A stretch of DNA of 64,000 nucleotides from Planococcus citri (Eukaryota; Arthropoda; Insecta; Hemiptera; Pseudococcidae), in assembly GCF_950023065.1 (NCBI RefSeq), contig NC_088679.1, forward strand, positions 7,998,001 through 8,062,000, given 5' to 3'. This document shows positions 37,014-47,186 of the stretch, one piece after another. Every line of letters begins with the position of its first letter. Within the stretch, counting starts at the first letter, position 1. The notes under the pieces were generated by a model. The model was not told the DNA's origin, made no database searches, and saw only the letters and a list, made by a program, of their open reading frames with translations. Position numbers and translations under genes: made by a program.

Positions 37014-38202
37014 ATGGTTATTTCAACCAAGATAATGTGTAATTTCAATAATTTGATATTTTTTGTGGTGATTTTGTTGATTTGGGCATCGACAGGTAAG
37101 AATTTGGATTTCATTATTCAATTTTGACGTTTTTAAAGAAAATCGATAGAAAAATTGTGTGAAGGTGAAGGATCACTTCATAACGAAAATCTCCATTCGA
37201 TGTTGACTGAATTTTCGAAAATTAATTGCAGGAAACTGCTTGAAGTGTTATGATTGCACGACATCCGATGATAAAAATGCTTGTGATCATCCAAATGTTG
37301 TTGAAAAAGGTGATACGGAATCTGAAAAACAAGTGTGCCTTACAATTGAGTACACCAGATCAAATGGTAAGTAGGTACATAATATTCAACATAATAGACA
37401 CAGAAGTTGAAACCAAACTGCAACTGGCATGTCTTATGATGCGAAAATTTTAAAAACTTTTGTTTGTTTCTCATATACTCGTAAGTAGGTACCTAGTACC
37501 TAAATAAGCTATTCTTTGAGCGATTTAATAATTCACCTAAACGACGAAGAAATAAATTACAAAATTAAAAAAAAAATAACGAAGAGGTTTTATTGTTTTT
37601 GCAATTTTAGATTCTAAATCATTCGCCATGAGGAAGATATTCGGTCTATCTCCAGAAAAGAATACTATCGAGGCTTGCGAATTATTCAAGAGTATTTTAA
37701 ATATCGCTGAAAATGTCAAGGTGCAAGGAAATTACTTTTAGGCCGGTGAGATAATTCAAATAAGAAGAAGTCTCTTTTCTTTTACCGGCCTATTTATTGA
37801 CCTGTTTTCTAATGCATCTGATTAATCTCGTTGCCTCAGTGGTGTAGTGGATGCACGCTGGACCGGCAATCCGGAGGGCCTGGGTTCGATTCCCAGACTG
37901 GGCACGAATTTTTCGTACGTTAGATGCATTAGAAAACAGGTCAATAAATAGGCCGGTAAAAGAAAAGAGACTTCTTCTTATTTGAATTATCTCACCGGCC
38001 TAAAAGTAATTTCCTTGCAGGTTGCCTACCTGTACTTTGTACAGATCTATGTAATGCTCCTCCGGCATCACCCCAGCAGCCTTCGTCTACTTCGACACCG
38101 GCAACTTCTTCATCCAGCATTTCCATACGACTTCATCGGTCAAGTATTGGAATTGCAATGGCAGGAATATTGTTGAATTTTTACAAAATGCATTTTTTTT
38201 AG
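37014..38202 (+). CDS. Ly6-like gene B2, exon 3 split by an introner-like element
   Basis: Exon 1 is 37014..37095 (or from the ATG at 37,035; signal MCNFNNLIFFVVILLIWAST). Exon 2 is 37232..37366 (GNCLKCYDC...NACDHP...KQVCLTIEYTRSN). Exon 3 starts at 37,611 (DSKSFAMRKIFGLSPEKN...EACELF...NIAENVK) and is interrupted at 37,721 by the palindromic element. After it a frame runs from 38,023 to the stop at 38,200-38,202: CLPVLCTDLCNAPPASPQQ, then a Ser/Thr-rich stalk and a hydrophobic SIGIAMAGILLNFYK tail. Removing exactly 37721..38020 (GT...AG) leaves that frame one base off, ending at 38,176 instead. A weaker donor at 37,692 would restore it. The segment that in B3 encodes about 13 residues before the CxxC is missing. 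The gene may be broken or spliced unusually. Confidence 0.65.
37721..38020 (+). mobile_element. Introner-like palindromic element flanked by AGGT
   Basis: The element at 37,723-38,018 (296 bp) has perfect 97-bp inverted arms (37,723-37,819 against 37,922-38,018; coordinate sums are constant, so there are no indels). Its outer ends are GCAAGGAAATTAC and the complement. It is flanked by AGGT at 37,719-37,722 and again at 38,019-38,022, a 4-bp target duplication. The left AG|GT forms a 5' splice site (AAG|GTGCAAG) and the right AG|GT follows a pyrimidine-containing 3' site (TTTCCTTGCAG|GT). The whole insertion can therefore be read as a 300-nt GT-AG intron. The 102-bp loop holds a tRNA-like sequence. 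This is how introners, transposons that make new introns, are known to work. Confidence 0.85.
37833..37904 (+). tRNA. tRNA-like core of the introner-like element
   Basis: 72 nt with a pol III A box (TGGTGTAGTGG) and a perfect B box (GGTTCGATTCC). D arm (GTGT/GCAC), anticodon arm (CTGGA/TCCGG with a 7-nt loop) and T arm (CTGGG/CCCAG) all fold. The acceptor stem pairs at only four positions (GCCT against GGGC), and base 33 is C instead of T. The loop would place GGC as anticodon, which would be tRNA-Ala, but the poor acceptor argues against a charged tRNA. More likely it is a tRNA-derived promoter module like a SINE head. Confidence 0.65.
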
Positions 38203-39491
38203 AATAATTATCGCTATTTAAACATTTTTTACCATTGCAAATTCAATACATATATGTTTGCTCTTGCAGAATTTATTATTTGATAGGTATAGATTTCGTT
38301 ACACCTTGAACCTCGAGTATGCATCAACACCTACTTAATTCATGTACCTGCCTGTTCAACACGTTATCCTTTTAGGAATAATCATCATTCATTTGGTAAC
38401 TCTCTTTCCTCATCCCTTCACCCTGGGAAAACCTTTCATTTCGAAAGATTTCCGCAATTGCAAACTGTTGAAATTGAAAACTAGGTTGACTTTTGTTGAA
38501 AACTTGATGCTCAAAAACTTCATAGGTATACCTATCTTTGATTTGAATTTTTTTATTCTGTGACGGAGCTGTCAACTGATAATAAATTTCAATTTTTTTC
38601 AAGATTTCGTGGATTCAATAATTAATGCTTGATACCTGCGAAATGGACCGGGGTCAGTCTGATAAATAGGTACCTACCTAATTAGTTGCGCGTGTAAATA
38701 ATACCTATTTATTATATCTAATTCGGCGAAATCTGACGTCAGCTAAAATGTATAAAAAAGACGTTTTAAAATTGGAGTACTCAAGACGAAAAAAAAATAT
38801 AAAAATGAATTGAGGGGGCCTCATACTCAGTGACCTATATTGTTGTTGAACAAAAGAAATAGAAATCTGGAAAATGAGATTCGAAGGAATTGATATCTAT
38901 ATCTGTGATAAGAATACCCATGCAACGTTTTTAGTATTTTCGACAATGGTATTTTATCCAAACGTGGGAAGAAAACGCACATTTGATCACTCGAGCGACT
39001 AGCGAGAGTGAATAAAGTAGCGTTTTATTGTACTAGTAGGATAAATAGTTCTTTATTCTTCAAAAATCAAGAAAATATTTTTTCAAGTAGGAAAGTGGAT
39101 CAATCAACTCAGTGGTTGAAAAAAAGACATACCTAGATGTAAATTTCTCAAAAATTAAAACGATAAATAGGATCAGACATTTGGCACGCGGTTAATGGAT
39201 GTTACTCGTTTTGTGCCCAAAAAGCATAACTCAAGCGATGAACACTGTTTCAAGGCGAAATTCAATATGCAATCTTAATATGCACTTATCTCTTTTTTAT
39301 TACAACCATTTTTTGGTTATCCAATAACGTCACCGTTTTATCAATTTTTTTCAAATTAAAATTATATTTAATCATTGATACGTATCCTCGCATCGGTGAA
39401 AATTCATTCCTAATCGTTAAAATTCTTTTGACAGTCGTAATTTGCATTTCTTTGTGTCTTGATATCTTTCGTGGTTATTTCAACCGAAATA
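38203..39491 (+). other. B2-B3 intergenic repeat unit
   Basis: The 3' flank (to about 38.75 kb) and 5' flank match the corresponding parts of the B3-B4 interval. About 100 bp at 38,945-39,047 are present here but absent from the B4 copy, with short inverted ends (TATTTTATCC and GGATAAATA), so they are probably a small insertion. The conserved GACAGTCGTAATTT lies at about 39,430. Confidence 0.5.
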
Positions 39492-40430
39492 ATGTGTAAT
39501 TTCAATAATTTGATATTTTTTGGAGTGATTTTGTTGATTTGTGCATCGACAGGTAAGCATTTAGATTTTATTATCTAATTTTGACGTTTTTGAAGAAAAT
39601 CGATAGAAAAATTGTGTGAGAGATCAATTCACCAGACGAAAATCTCTATTCGATGTTGACTGAATTTTTAAAAATTAATTGCAGGAAATTGTTTGAAATG
39701 TTATAATTGCACGACATCGGATGATAAATCTGGTTGTGATCAGCCAACTGTTGTAGAACAAAATGATACGGATTCTGAAAAACAAGTGTGCCTTACAATT
39801 GAGTACACCAGATCAAATGGTGAGTAGGTATATTCAACAATATAATAGACACAGAAATTTAAACCAAATTGCAACTGACATGTCTTATGATGCGAAATTT
39901 TCAAAAATTTTGCTTTTGTTCTCATATAATTCTGTAGGTACCTACAGTACCTACACCTAGTACCTACCTAAATACTCGTAAGCTATTCTTTGAGCGATTT
40001 ATTAATTTCCCTAATTACTCGTATAATGAAGAATATTATACCTATAATTCACAAAATTTTAAAAAAATAACGAAGAGATTTTATTGTTTTTGCAATTTTA
40101 GATTCTAGCTCAAAATTCACCATGAAGAAAATATTCGGCCTATCTCCAGAAAAGAATATTACCGAGGCTTGCGAATTATTCAAGAATATTTTAAATATCG
40201 CTGAAAGTGTTAAGGTGTTACAGAAAGAGCAAGTGTCAAAAGTTATGGGTAAATGTGATCCTTGTAATACAGATCTATGTAATGCTCCTCCGGCATCACC
40301 CCAGCAGCCTTCGTCTACTTCGACACCGGGAACTTCTTCATCCAGCATTTCCATACGACTTCAACAGTCAAGTATTGGATTCGCAATGGCAGGAATATGG
40401 TTAAATTTTTACAAAATGCATTTTTTGTAG
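39492..40430 (+). CDS. Ly6/uPAR-like GPI-anchored protein B3 (three exons)
   Basis: Proposed CDS is join(39492..39552, 39685..39819, 40102..40430), 174 residues. It is the best-preserved B gene. The upstream in-frame ATG used as a possible start in B1/B2 has become GTG here, so MCNFNNLIFFGVILLICAST is the supported start. Exon 2: GNCLKCYNC...SGCDQP...KQVCLTIEYTRSN. Exon 3: DSSSKFTMKKIFGLSPEKN, TEACELF, KCDPCNTDLCN, then a Pro/Ser/Thr-rich stalk (PPASPQQPSSTSTPGTSSSS) and a hydrophobic GPI-signal tail (SSIGFAMAGIWLNFYKMHFL). There are eight Ly6 cysteines plus one extra in GNC. Introns are GT-AG, phase 1. The product is probably a stalked GPI-anchored surface protein. Confidence 0.85.
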
Positions 40431-41507
40431 AATAATAATTATAGCTATTTAAACATTTTTCACAATCGGAAATTCAATACATATGTTTGCCCTTGCAAAA
40501 TTTATTATTTGGTAGGTAGGTTTCTTGGCACCTTGAACCTCGAGTATGCATCAACACCTACTTAATTCGTATACCTGCCTGTTCAACACGTTATCCTTAG
40601 GAATAACCATCATTCATTAGATAACTATCCTTCCTCATCCCTTCACCCTGGGAAAACCTTCCGTTTCGACAAATTTCCGCAATTGCAAACTGTTGAAATT
40701 TAAAACTATAGGTTGACTTTTATTGAAAACTTGATGCTCAAAAACTTCATAGATATCTACTTATCTTTGATTTGAATTTTTTTATTCTGCGACGGAGCTG
40801 TCAAGTGTCAACTGATCAATTTCAATTTTTTCAAAATTTCGTTGATCTGTGAAATGGGAAATGGACCGGAGTAAGCCTGACAAATATGTACCTAATTAGT
40901 TGCGCGTGCAAATATTTACTCGTATTATATCTAATTCGGCGAAATCTGACGTCATTCAGGTAAGTACATTGTATATAAAAAAAAGTTTTGAAATTGGAGT
41001 ACTCAAGACGAAAAAAAATATATAAAAATGAATTAAGGGGGCCTCATACTCAAGGACCTATATTGTTGGTGACCAAAAGAAATAGAAACTGGAAAATGAG
41101 ATTCGAAGTAATTAATATCTATACCTGTGATAATGAATATCCACGAAACTTTTTTAGTAGGTAGGTATTTTCGACGAATAGGTAGTTCTTTATTCTTCAA
41201 AAATCAAGAACTCAGTGGTTAAAAAAAAGACATGGATGTAAATTTCTCAAAAATTAAAACGATAAATAGGATCAGCCATTTTAATATGCACTTATCTCTT
41301 TTTTATTACAACCATTTTTTGGTTATCCAATAACGTCACCGTTTTATCAATTTTTTTCAAATTAAAATTATATTTAATCATTGATACCTACGTATATCCT
41401 CGCATCGGTGAAAATTCATTCCTAATCGTTGAAATTCTTAATTTTGACAGTCGTAATTTGCATTTCTTCGTGTCTTGATATCTTTCGTGGTTATTTCAAC
41501 CAAAATA
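40431..41507 (+). other. B3-B4 intergenic repeat unit
   Basis: Same order of conserved blocks as between B2 and B3 (TTGAACCTCGAGTATGCATC, AATTCGGCGAAATCTGACGT, then the B upstream block). GACAGTCGTAATTT lies about 50-60 bp before the start codon. Confidence 0.5.
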
Positions 41508-42440
41508 ATGTATAATTTCAATAATTTGATATTTTTTGGGTCGATTTTGTTGATTTGTGCATCGACAGGTAAGTAAGCATTTTAGATTTTACTATCTAGT
41601 TTTGACGTTTTTAAAGAAAATCGATAGAAAAATTGTGCGAGGAATTAATTTACTATAGTCGAAAATCTCCGTTCGATGTTGACTGAATTTTTAAAAATCA
41701 ATTGCAGGAAATTGTTTGAAATGTTATTTTTGCACGACAGTCGATGATAAACATGATTGTGATCATCCAGGTGTTACTGAATCAGCTGATATGGAATCTG
41801 GATTACAAGTGTGCCTTACAATTGAGTACACCAGATCAAATGGTGAGTAGGTATATTTTTAACAATTAATAGACACAGAAATTAAAAACAAATTGCAACT
41901 GACATGTCTTAATTATGATGCGAAATTTTTAAAAGTTTTGCTTTTTTTCTCATATACTTAAGTATGTAGGTTCCTAGTACCTACCTAAATACTCGTAAGC
42001 TATTCTTTGAGCGATTTATTAATTTCCCTAATTACTCGTATAATGAAGAATATTATACCTATAATTCACAAAATTTAAAAAAAAAATAACGAAGAGATTT
42101 TATTATTTTTGCAATTTCAGATTCTAACTCAAAATTCACCGTGAGGCAGAAGTTCTCCTTAATATCTCTAGAAAAAAAAAATACTACCGAGGCTTGTAAA
42201 TTATTCAAGAAATCTTTTGCTACCGCCGAAAAGTCAGTAGTTATGAGTGAATGTGTTTCTTGTAATACAGATCTGTGTAATGCTCCTCCTCCTGCATCTC
42301 CCCAGCAGCTCACATCAGATTCGAAACTGAAAGCTTCTTCATCTAGCATTTCTTTACTATGTACTTCAACAGTCGAGTATTGGAATTGCAATGGCAGGAA
42401 TATTGTTGAATTTTTACAAAATGCATTTCTTGTAGAATAG
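41508..42440 (+). CDS. Ly6/uPAR-like protein B4, GPI tail lost by frameshift
   Basis: Proposed CDS is join(41508..41568, 41708..41842, 42121..42440), 171 residues. Signal: MYNFNNLIFFGSILLICAST. Exon 2: GNCLKCYFC...HDCDHP...LQVCLTIEYTRSN. Exon 3: DSNSKFTVRQKFSLISLEKK, TEACKLF, ECVSCNTDLCN, then a stalk. Compared with B3 and B5, four extra bases near 42,356 (TTACTATGTACTTC against TTACAACTTC in B5) shift the frame. The DNA that encodes the hydrophobic tail elsewhere (ATTGGAATTGCAATGGCAGG) is therefore read as EYWNCNGRNIVEFLQNAFLV. The Ly6 domain itself is complete. The result should be a secreted protein with an extra unpaired-cysteine tail, or a gene in decline. Confidence 0.8.
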
Positions 42441-44271
42441 TTATCGCTATTTAAACATTTTACTCTTGTAAATTCAATACATATGTTTTCCCTTACAGAA
42501 TTTATTATTTGGTAGGTAGATTTTTTCGCACTTTGAAACTGCAGCAGGCAATCAATACTTATAATTTGTGTGCCTAACCGGTTCAACACGTTATCGATTG
42601 GTATAATAACGATTATTCTTACCTTGGGAAAAATTCCATTTCGAAAAATTTCCAGAGTTGGAAACTGTTGAAATTGACGACTATAAGTTGATTTTCGTTA
42701 AAAATTTGATGCTTAAAAACTCCATACTTATTACTAATAGGATTTTTTAATTCTGTGACAAAGGTGTCGACTGACAAATTCCATTTTTCCCCCCAAAATT
42801 TCATGGATTCGATAATTAATGTTTGGTACCTACAAACTGGACTGGGGTCAGCCTGATAAATAGGTAATTAGTTGCGCGTGTAAACAATATTTATTATATC
42901 TAATTCGGCGAAATCTGACGTCAGGTAAATGTATGAAAAAGACGTTTTAAAATAAAACCAACATAACGCGGTAAAAAAAAATATACTGGCAGGTAAGTGA
43001 GGTAAGTACGTAGTTAAAGGTATACCAGCTAATAGGTACTTGAAAAAAGTTATCGTATCAACAAGAGCGAAATACATATCAAATTACCTATTATTTAGAA
43101 ATATCGCAATTAATTAAACTGATAAAAAAGAACCTTCAATTGATAGGAATCCAAATAATGCATACAAAGTGATAAATTATTTTAAAAATTTGCTCGTTAA
43201 CGAAGTAATTAGGAGGTATAGGTATGAAACATTCGTAAATGAAAACGCATTGCCAAATTTTTAATGAAGATTCTGATTAACAATTTTCATCAATAATTAG
43301 GTATTCGGACATATTGTTTCATTATCTTTTGAGGTTTCTGACTTTAGATTGCTTTGAGAACCGATGCGAACGTTTTTTCTTTAGAAAGGAGGTTATTTTG
43401 AATTTGAAATTTTCCTACGAAGAAATTGAGGAGTTTTGAAAAATTATCGCTAATTGCTCTCTCTAATTTAATATTTTCTTAATTTTTTGGAGGGGAGAAC
43501 TAACATTGTAAGTATGGAAAGCTAGAAATAGGTACATTTGGTTTGAAAGATGGGTTTATTGAAAAAAGTTGTTTCGTGAATAAATAGAAATAAGGTACTT
43601 ATTAATTATATTTTCAAATTTGGAATTTGAGACACATTTCTGAAAAATTTCTCAATCTCTAAAATGGCCTTCTCAAAGCGTAAAAATGCTCTTCAATTTT
43701 CTAAAATTCGTTTCACATAGCACTAAAATATTTTAAACATTTTCTCGAAGCATATTTTCAAATAAGGAAATAATATAGGTACGAGTAAACTTGCAAGTGT
43801 GCATAAGTACATATTTCATTTTAACGCTTCAACTCAAAAATAATTTCTTTTGAGCCATTCTGGAACCTTTAAAAATTAAATTAAAATGTGTGGCCACAAG
43901 CAAAGAGCCCCATAGGGCCTTAAAATTGTCTAAAAATGGTCGAACACAGCGATTTGGTAGTACCTAACAGCTTTGGGAATGTTCTTTTTCTGGACAAAAG
44001 TCGAGTATCAGACGATTCCAAAAGTTTCAGCGCCCAATCGCATTTCTTGACAATTTTTTGTCAATTTTTTCTCTTTTTTATTACTTACAATCATTTTTGG
44101 TTAGCCAACTGGCCAACGTCAGTATTTTATCAATTTCTTTCGAATTAAAATTATAATCATTACCTAATAGGTAAGTAGATACATCCTCGCATCGGTAAAA
44201 ATTCACTCTTCATCGTTGAAATTCGTTAGACCGTCGTAATTTGCATTTCTTTGAGTCTTTGATACATTTTC
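42441..44271. other. B4-B5 intergenic region
   Basis: The first 500 bp and last 250 bp match the other B intergenic units. The middle (about 42,950-44,030) is not shared and looks like inserted or unique DNA with no identifiable feature. GACCGTCGTAATTT near 44,230 is the variant of the conserved start-proximal motif. Confidence 0.45.
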
Positions 44272-45090
44272 ATGGTTATTATTTCAACTAAAATGACGTG
44301 TAATTTCAATAATTTGATATTTTTTGGGATGATTTTGCTGATTTGGGCATCAATAGGTAAGCATTTAGATTTTATTGTCCAATTCTAGCGTTTATAAAGA
44401 AAATTTATAGAAAAATTGTGTGAGAAATCAGTTTGATAGTCGGAAATATCCGTCCAATGTTGACTGAATTTTTAAAAATCAATTGCAGGAAATAGTTTGA
44501 AATGTTATGTTCGTAATTGCGAAACATCGGATGATAATAAATACGCTTGCAATCATACAGCTTTTACTGTTGAATCAAATGATACGAAATATTTGAAGCA
44601 TGTGTGCCTTACACTCGAATACACCAAATCAAATGGTAAGTACATATATTTAACATAATATCACAGGCACAGAAATTAAAACCAAACCGAAGTTGACATG
44701 TTTTATGATGCAAAATTTTTAAAATTTCTGTTTTTTTTCTCATATACCTACCTAGGTAGATACCTAGTACCTACTTAAATAAACGATTTTTTCATCAATT
44801 TAGTAGATAATTTACCTAAGTAATGAAGAAATGAATCACAAAATTGAAAAAAATAACGAAGAGATTTTATTGGTCTTACAATTTCAGATTCCAATTTGAA
44901 ATTCACCAGGCGAACGATAGTTGGCCTAGGTACCTTCAGAATCTCAGAAAGGAATGCTACCGAGGCTTGCGATCTATACAAGAATATACATTTAAATATC
45001 GCTGAAAGCAGTAACGCGTCCCAGAAAGGGCAAGTGTCAGATGTTATAAGTAAATGTGTTACTTGTATAACAGATCTATGTAATATCTAA
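44272..45090 (+). CDS. Ly6/uPAR-like protein B5, stops right after the domain
   Basis: Proposed CDS is join(44293..44356, 44489..44635, 44888..45090), 137 residues. An in-frame ATG at 44,272 would add seven residues. Signal: MTCNFNNLIFFGMILLIWAS. Exon 2 is 12 nt longer than in the other B genes and has CYVRNC, so the first CxxC becomes CxxxxC, an unusual spacing. Exon 3 ends KCVTCITDLCNI and stops. Seven extra bases (ATCTAAT, after the Cys-Asn codons) create the stop. The former stalk and tail DNA continues downstream with further stops. Domain cysteines are otherwise complete. It would be secreted without an anchor. It is the last gene of the array. Confidence 0.78.
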
Positions 45091-46143
45091 TGCTCCTTCA
45101 GCACCTCCCCAGCAGCCTTCATCAGATTCTCAGATTCGACACTGAAAGCTTCTTCATCTAGCATTTCCTTACAACTTCAACAGCCGAGTATTGGAATTGC
45201 AATGGCAGGAATATTGTTGAATTTTTACAAAGCGCATTTTTTGTAGAATAATTATTACTATTTTAAACATTTTACTATAGGTACCTACATATGGCAAATT
45301 CAATGCATAAATGTTTGCCCTTACAGAATTTATTATTTGGTAGGTAGGTAGATTGTTTTGCATCTTGAATCTTGAGTATAGGTAATCAATGTTTAATTTG
45401 TGTACCTACATACTCGCAGTGGCGGAAAAATTTTTTTGGTTTCCCAGACACACAAGGTGCCGGGGGTTTTCTCAAATAAACATATTTATTTACATCTTAA
45501 ATCTAAGACTAAATCTATAAACAAAATGTAATATCTTAATTTATCTCTAATCCTTGATCTAAGATGCAGTGGGGAGGGGGGACGGGGAAAGACAGGTTGT
45601 CCACCACGACCCATACCCCCTGGGTGGCTGCCAAGGGCCCAATCACCCTACCAGGCTTTGTTATTCACTCATGCCCATCAGGTAGACTGAGTCCCCCAAC
45701 CCATCTTGGAAAAAGGATTTTAGGGAGGAGAATTTGGTGCCTGGGGGGGGTCAACAATTGTTGGTCTCCCCTTTGCATTACACGAGTTTCGGATATGGGG
45801 GGACTTTTGCAAGGAGGCCAGTGCACTTGCTAGGGACTTCACACCAGCCTCTCACATTGGACTTAAGAGTAGAATACTACATAGATATGACTAATTAACT
45901 TAGGCTGTAAAATTTAGGAAAATAGATACCTACGATTAGTTAACTTGGTCTATTTTGCAAATATGTACAACATTATAATATAAGAAAGAAACCCACACTG
46001 GACTATTTTGAGAAAAATATAATATTTTTAAGTAGGGCATGCATAGGTTTTGAAAAATCTAACTGTAGTTATTTACAGCTTGAGGTAATGCATCTTGATG
46101 GGTTATTTACAGGGCTTGTTCAGGTCAATGTTTGGTTGGTAGA
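45091..46143. other. B5 3' remnant, then unidentified sequence
   Basis: To about 45,400 this is the decayed stalk, tail and 3' flank of B5. From about 45,440 (GGTTTCCCAGACACACAAGG) the composition changes and a GC-richer stretch (45,560-45,850) appears. It is probably part of the same foreign or transposed segment as the macro-domain pseudogene. Its open frame has no recognised domain. Confidence 0.4.
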
Positions 46144-46367
46144 TCAGGATTGAAGCTGTTCCTCCTTTGGGATGCATACTCTGACAGTAACTGAGTGGTC
46201 CTTGAAGCATTTGATGATGGATTGCTTCACTGTTGGCAACTCCAGTTTATCTAGACCACACCCTAGTCTTAGTACCTCTATCTTTTTGACCTTGAGTAGG
46301 TCGCATTTGGCAGCAAGTGCTTTCATTGTTGTTACAAAGTCCTTGATTGACGACTTATCATTGTACC

Positions 46368-47041
46368 CAGTTGGGTGAAAATCTGCTCTTACGTGACATA
46401 AAAACGCGGGCAGGAATTCCGGCACTTCACGCCAATGCTTTTTCTGCCCATTAATCGGCGCGTATTTTATTTATGCGTAAAAATCTACCATTGATCAATA
46501 TTCTTGAAAAAATTTTTGGCACTAGCGGGGATCAAACTCGAGTCCCCAGATCTGTAAGTGGAATCCTTGCTATGTACCTACTCCACCAGAGGACTTGGTT
46601 GAGTAGAACAGATATTTACATAGGTACTAAGCTAAAACACACGCGCAAAATACCACATTTACACGCGTTTTTCAGCAAATACACAAATAAATACGCTACA
46701 AAATATTTGCGTAGAGTACATATTTTGAGGCTGGTTTTTTCAACATGCAAAAATACACCACATAATTTAGACGTGTAGCGGCCTTATGCGATAAAAATAT
46801 GCTACGAAATATTCTTGTGGTGTGTTTATCAGTAGAAATTTTCTTCTGCTGTGCAGAAAATGTAACAACCTAAAAAGTCGCTTCAAATTACACCCGTGAA
46901 TTGAAGCGCGATTTTGAAAACTGTAAAATCTGCTGCATGGCAGCAGTGAAAAGTCGTGTTGAAGTATAAAACGCCAATTAAACTGCTCTTTACCGCGTAT
47001 TTATTGGCAGAACTGCAGAAGGGCAGATTTTCACCCAACTG
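46368..47041. mobile_element. TIR element with tRNA-like core inside the macro pseudogene
   Basis: The left end CAGTTGGGTGAAAATCTGC is matched by the inverse at 47,023-47,041. GTAC occurs just outside on both sides (46,363-46,366 and 47,043-47,046), allowing for one extra base each, which suggests a 4-bp target duplication. It interrupts an otherwise colinear macro-domain reading. It is 674 bp, has no transposase, and contains an antisense tRNA-like sequence. Confidence 0.7.
46519..46597 (-). tRNA. tRNA-like sequence (pol III boxes) in the TIR element
   Basis: Read on the minus strand it has an A-box-like TGGTGGAGTAGG and, about 40 bp on, a B-box-like GAGTTTGATCCCC within a GGGG/CCCC stem. 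It ends in GTGCCAAAAATTTTTTC, much as the 37.8-kb tRNA-like core ends GGGCACGAATTTTTCG. Acceptor pairing is poor, so it is not a functional tRNA. Confidence 0.45.
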
Positions 47042-47186
47042 AGTACTGTTCTTTGGTGATGGAGAAAAGATGTAGTTTCCATCTGTTTTGAGTTCAACAA
47101 CTTCACCAACCTTAGCACCCCTTAACTGCAGAGTGTCCTGGTTGCTGAAGGCTCATTTGAACAGGAGCTCCCCGCACAACAATTGT

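Noticed and set aside
37833..37904. Genuine tRNA-Ala gene in B2
   Set aside because: Acceptor stem has only four pairs and base 33 is C, so a working tRNA is unlikely; kept as tRNA-like.
37982..38176. Frame VAYLYFVQIYVMLLRHHPSS as the natural B2 C-terminus
   Set aside because: It is the out-of-frame reading of the conserved CTDLCN, stalk and tail DNA, and B3 has the same shadow frame.
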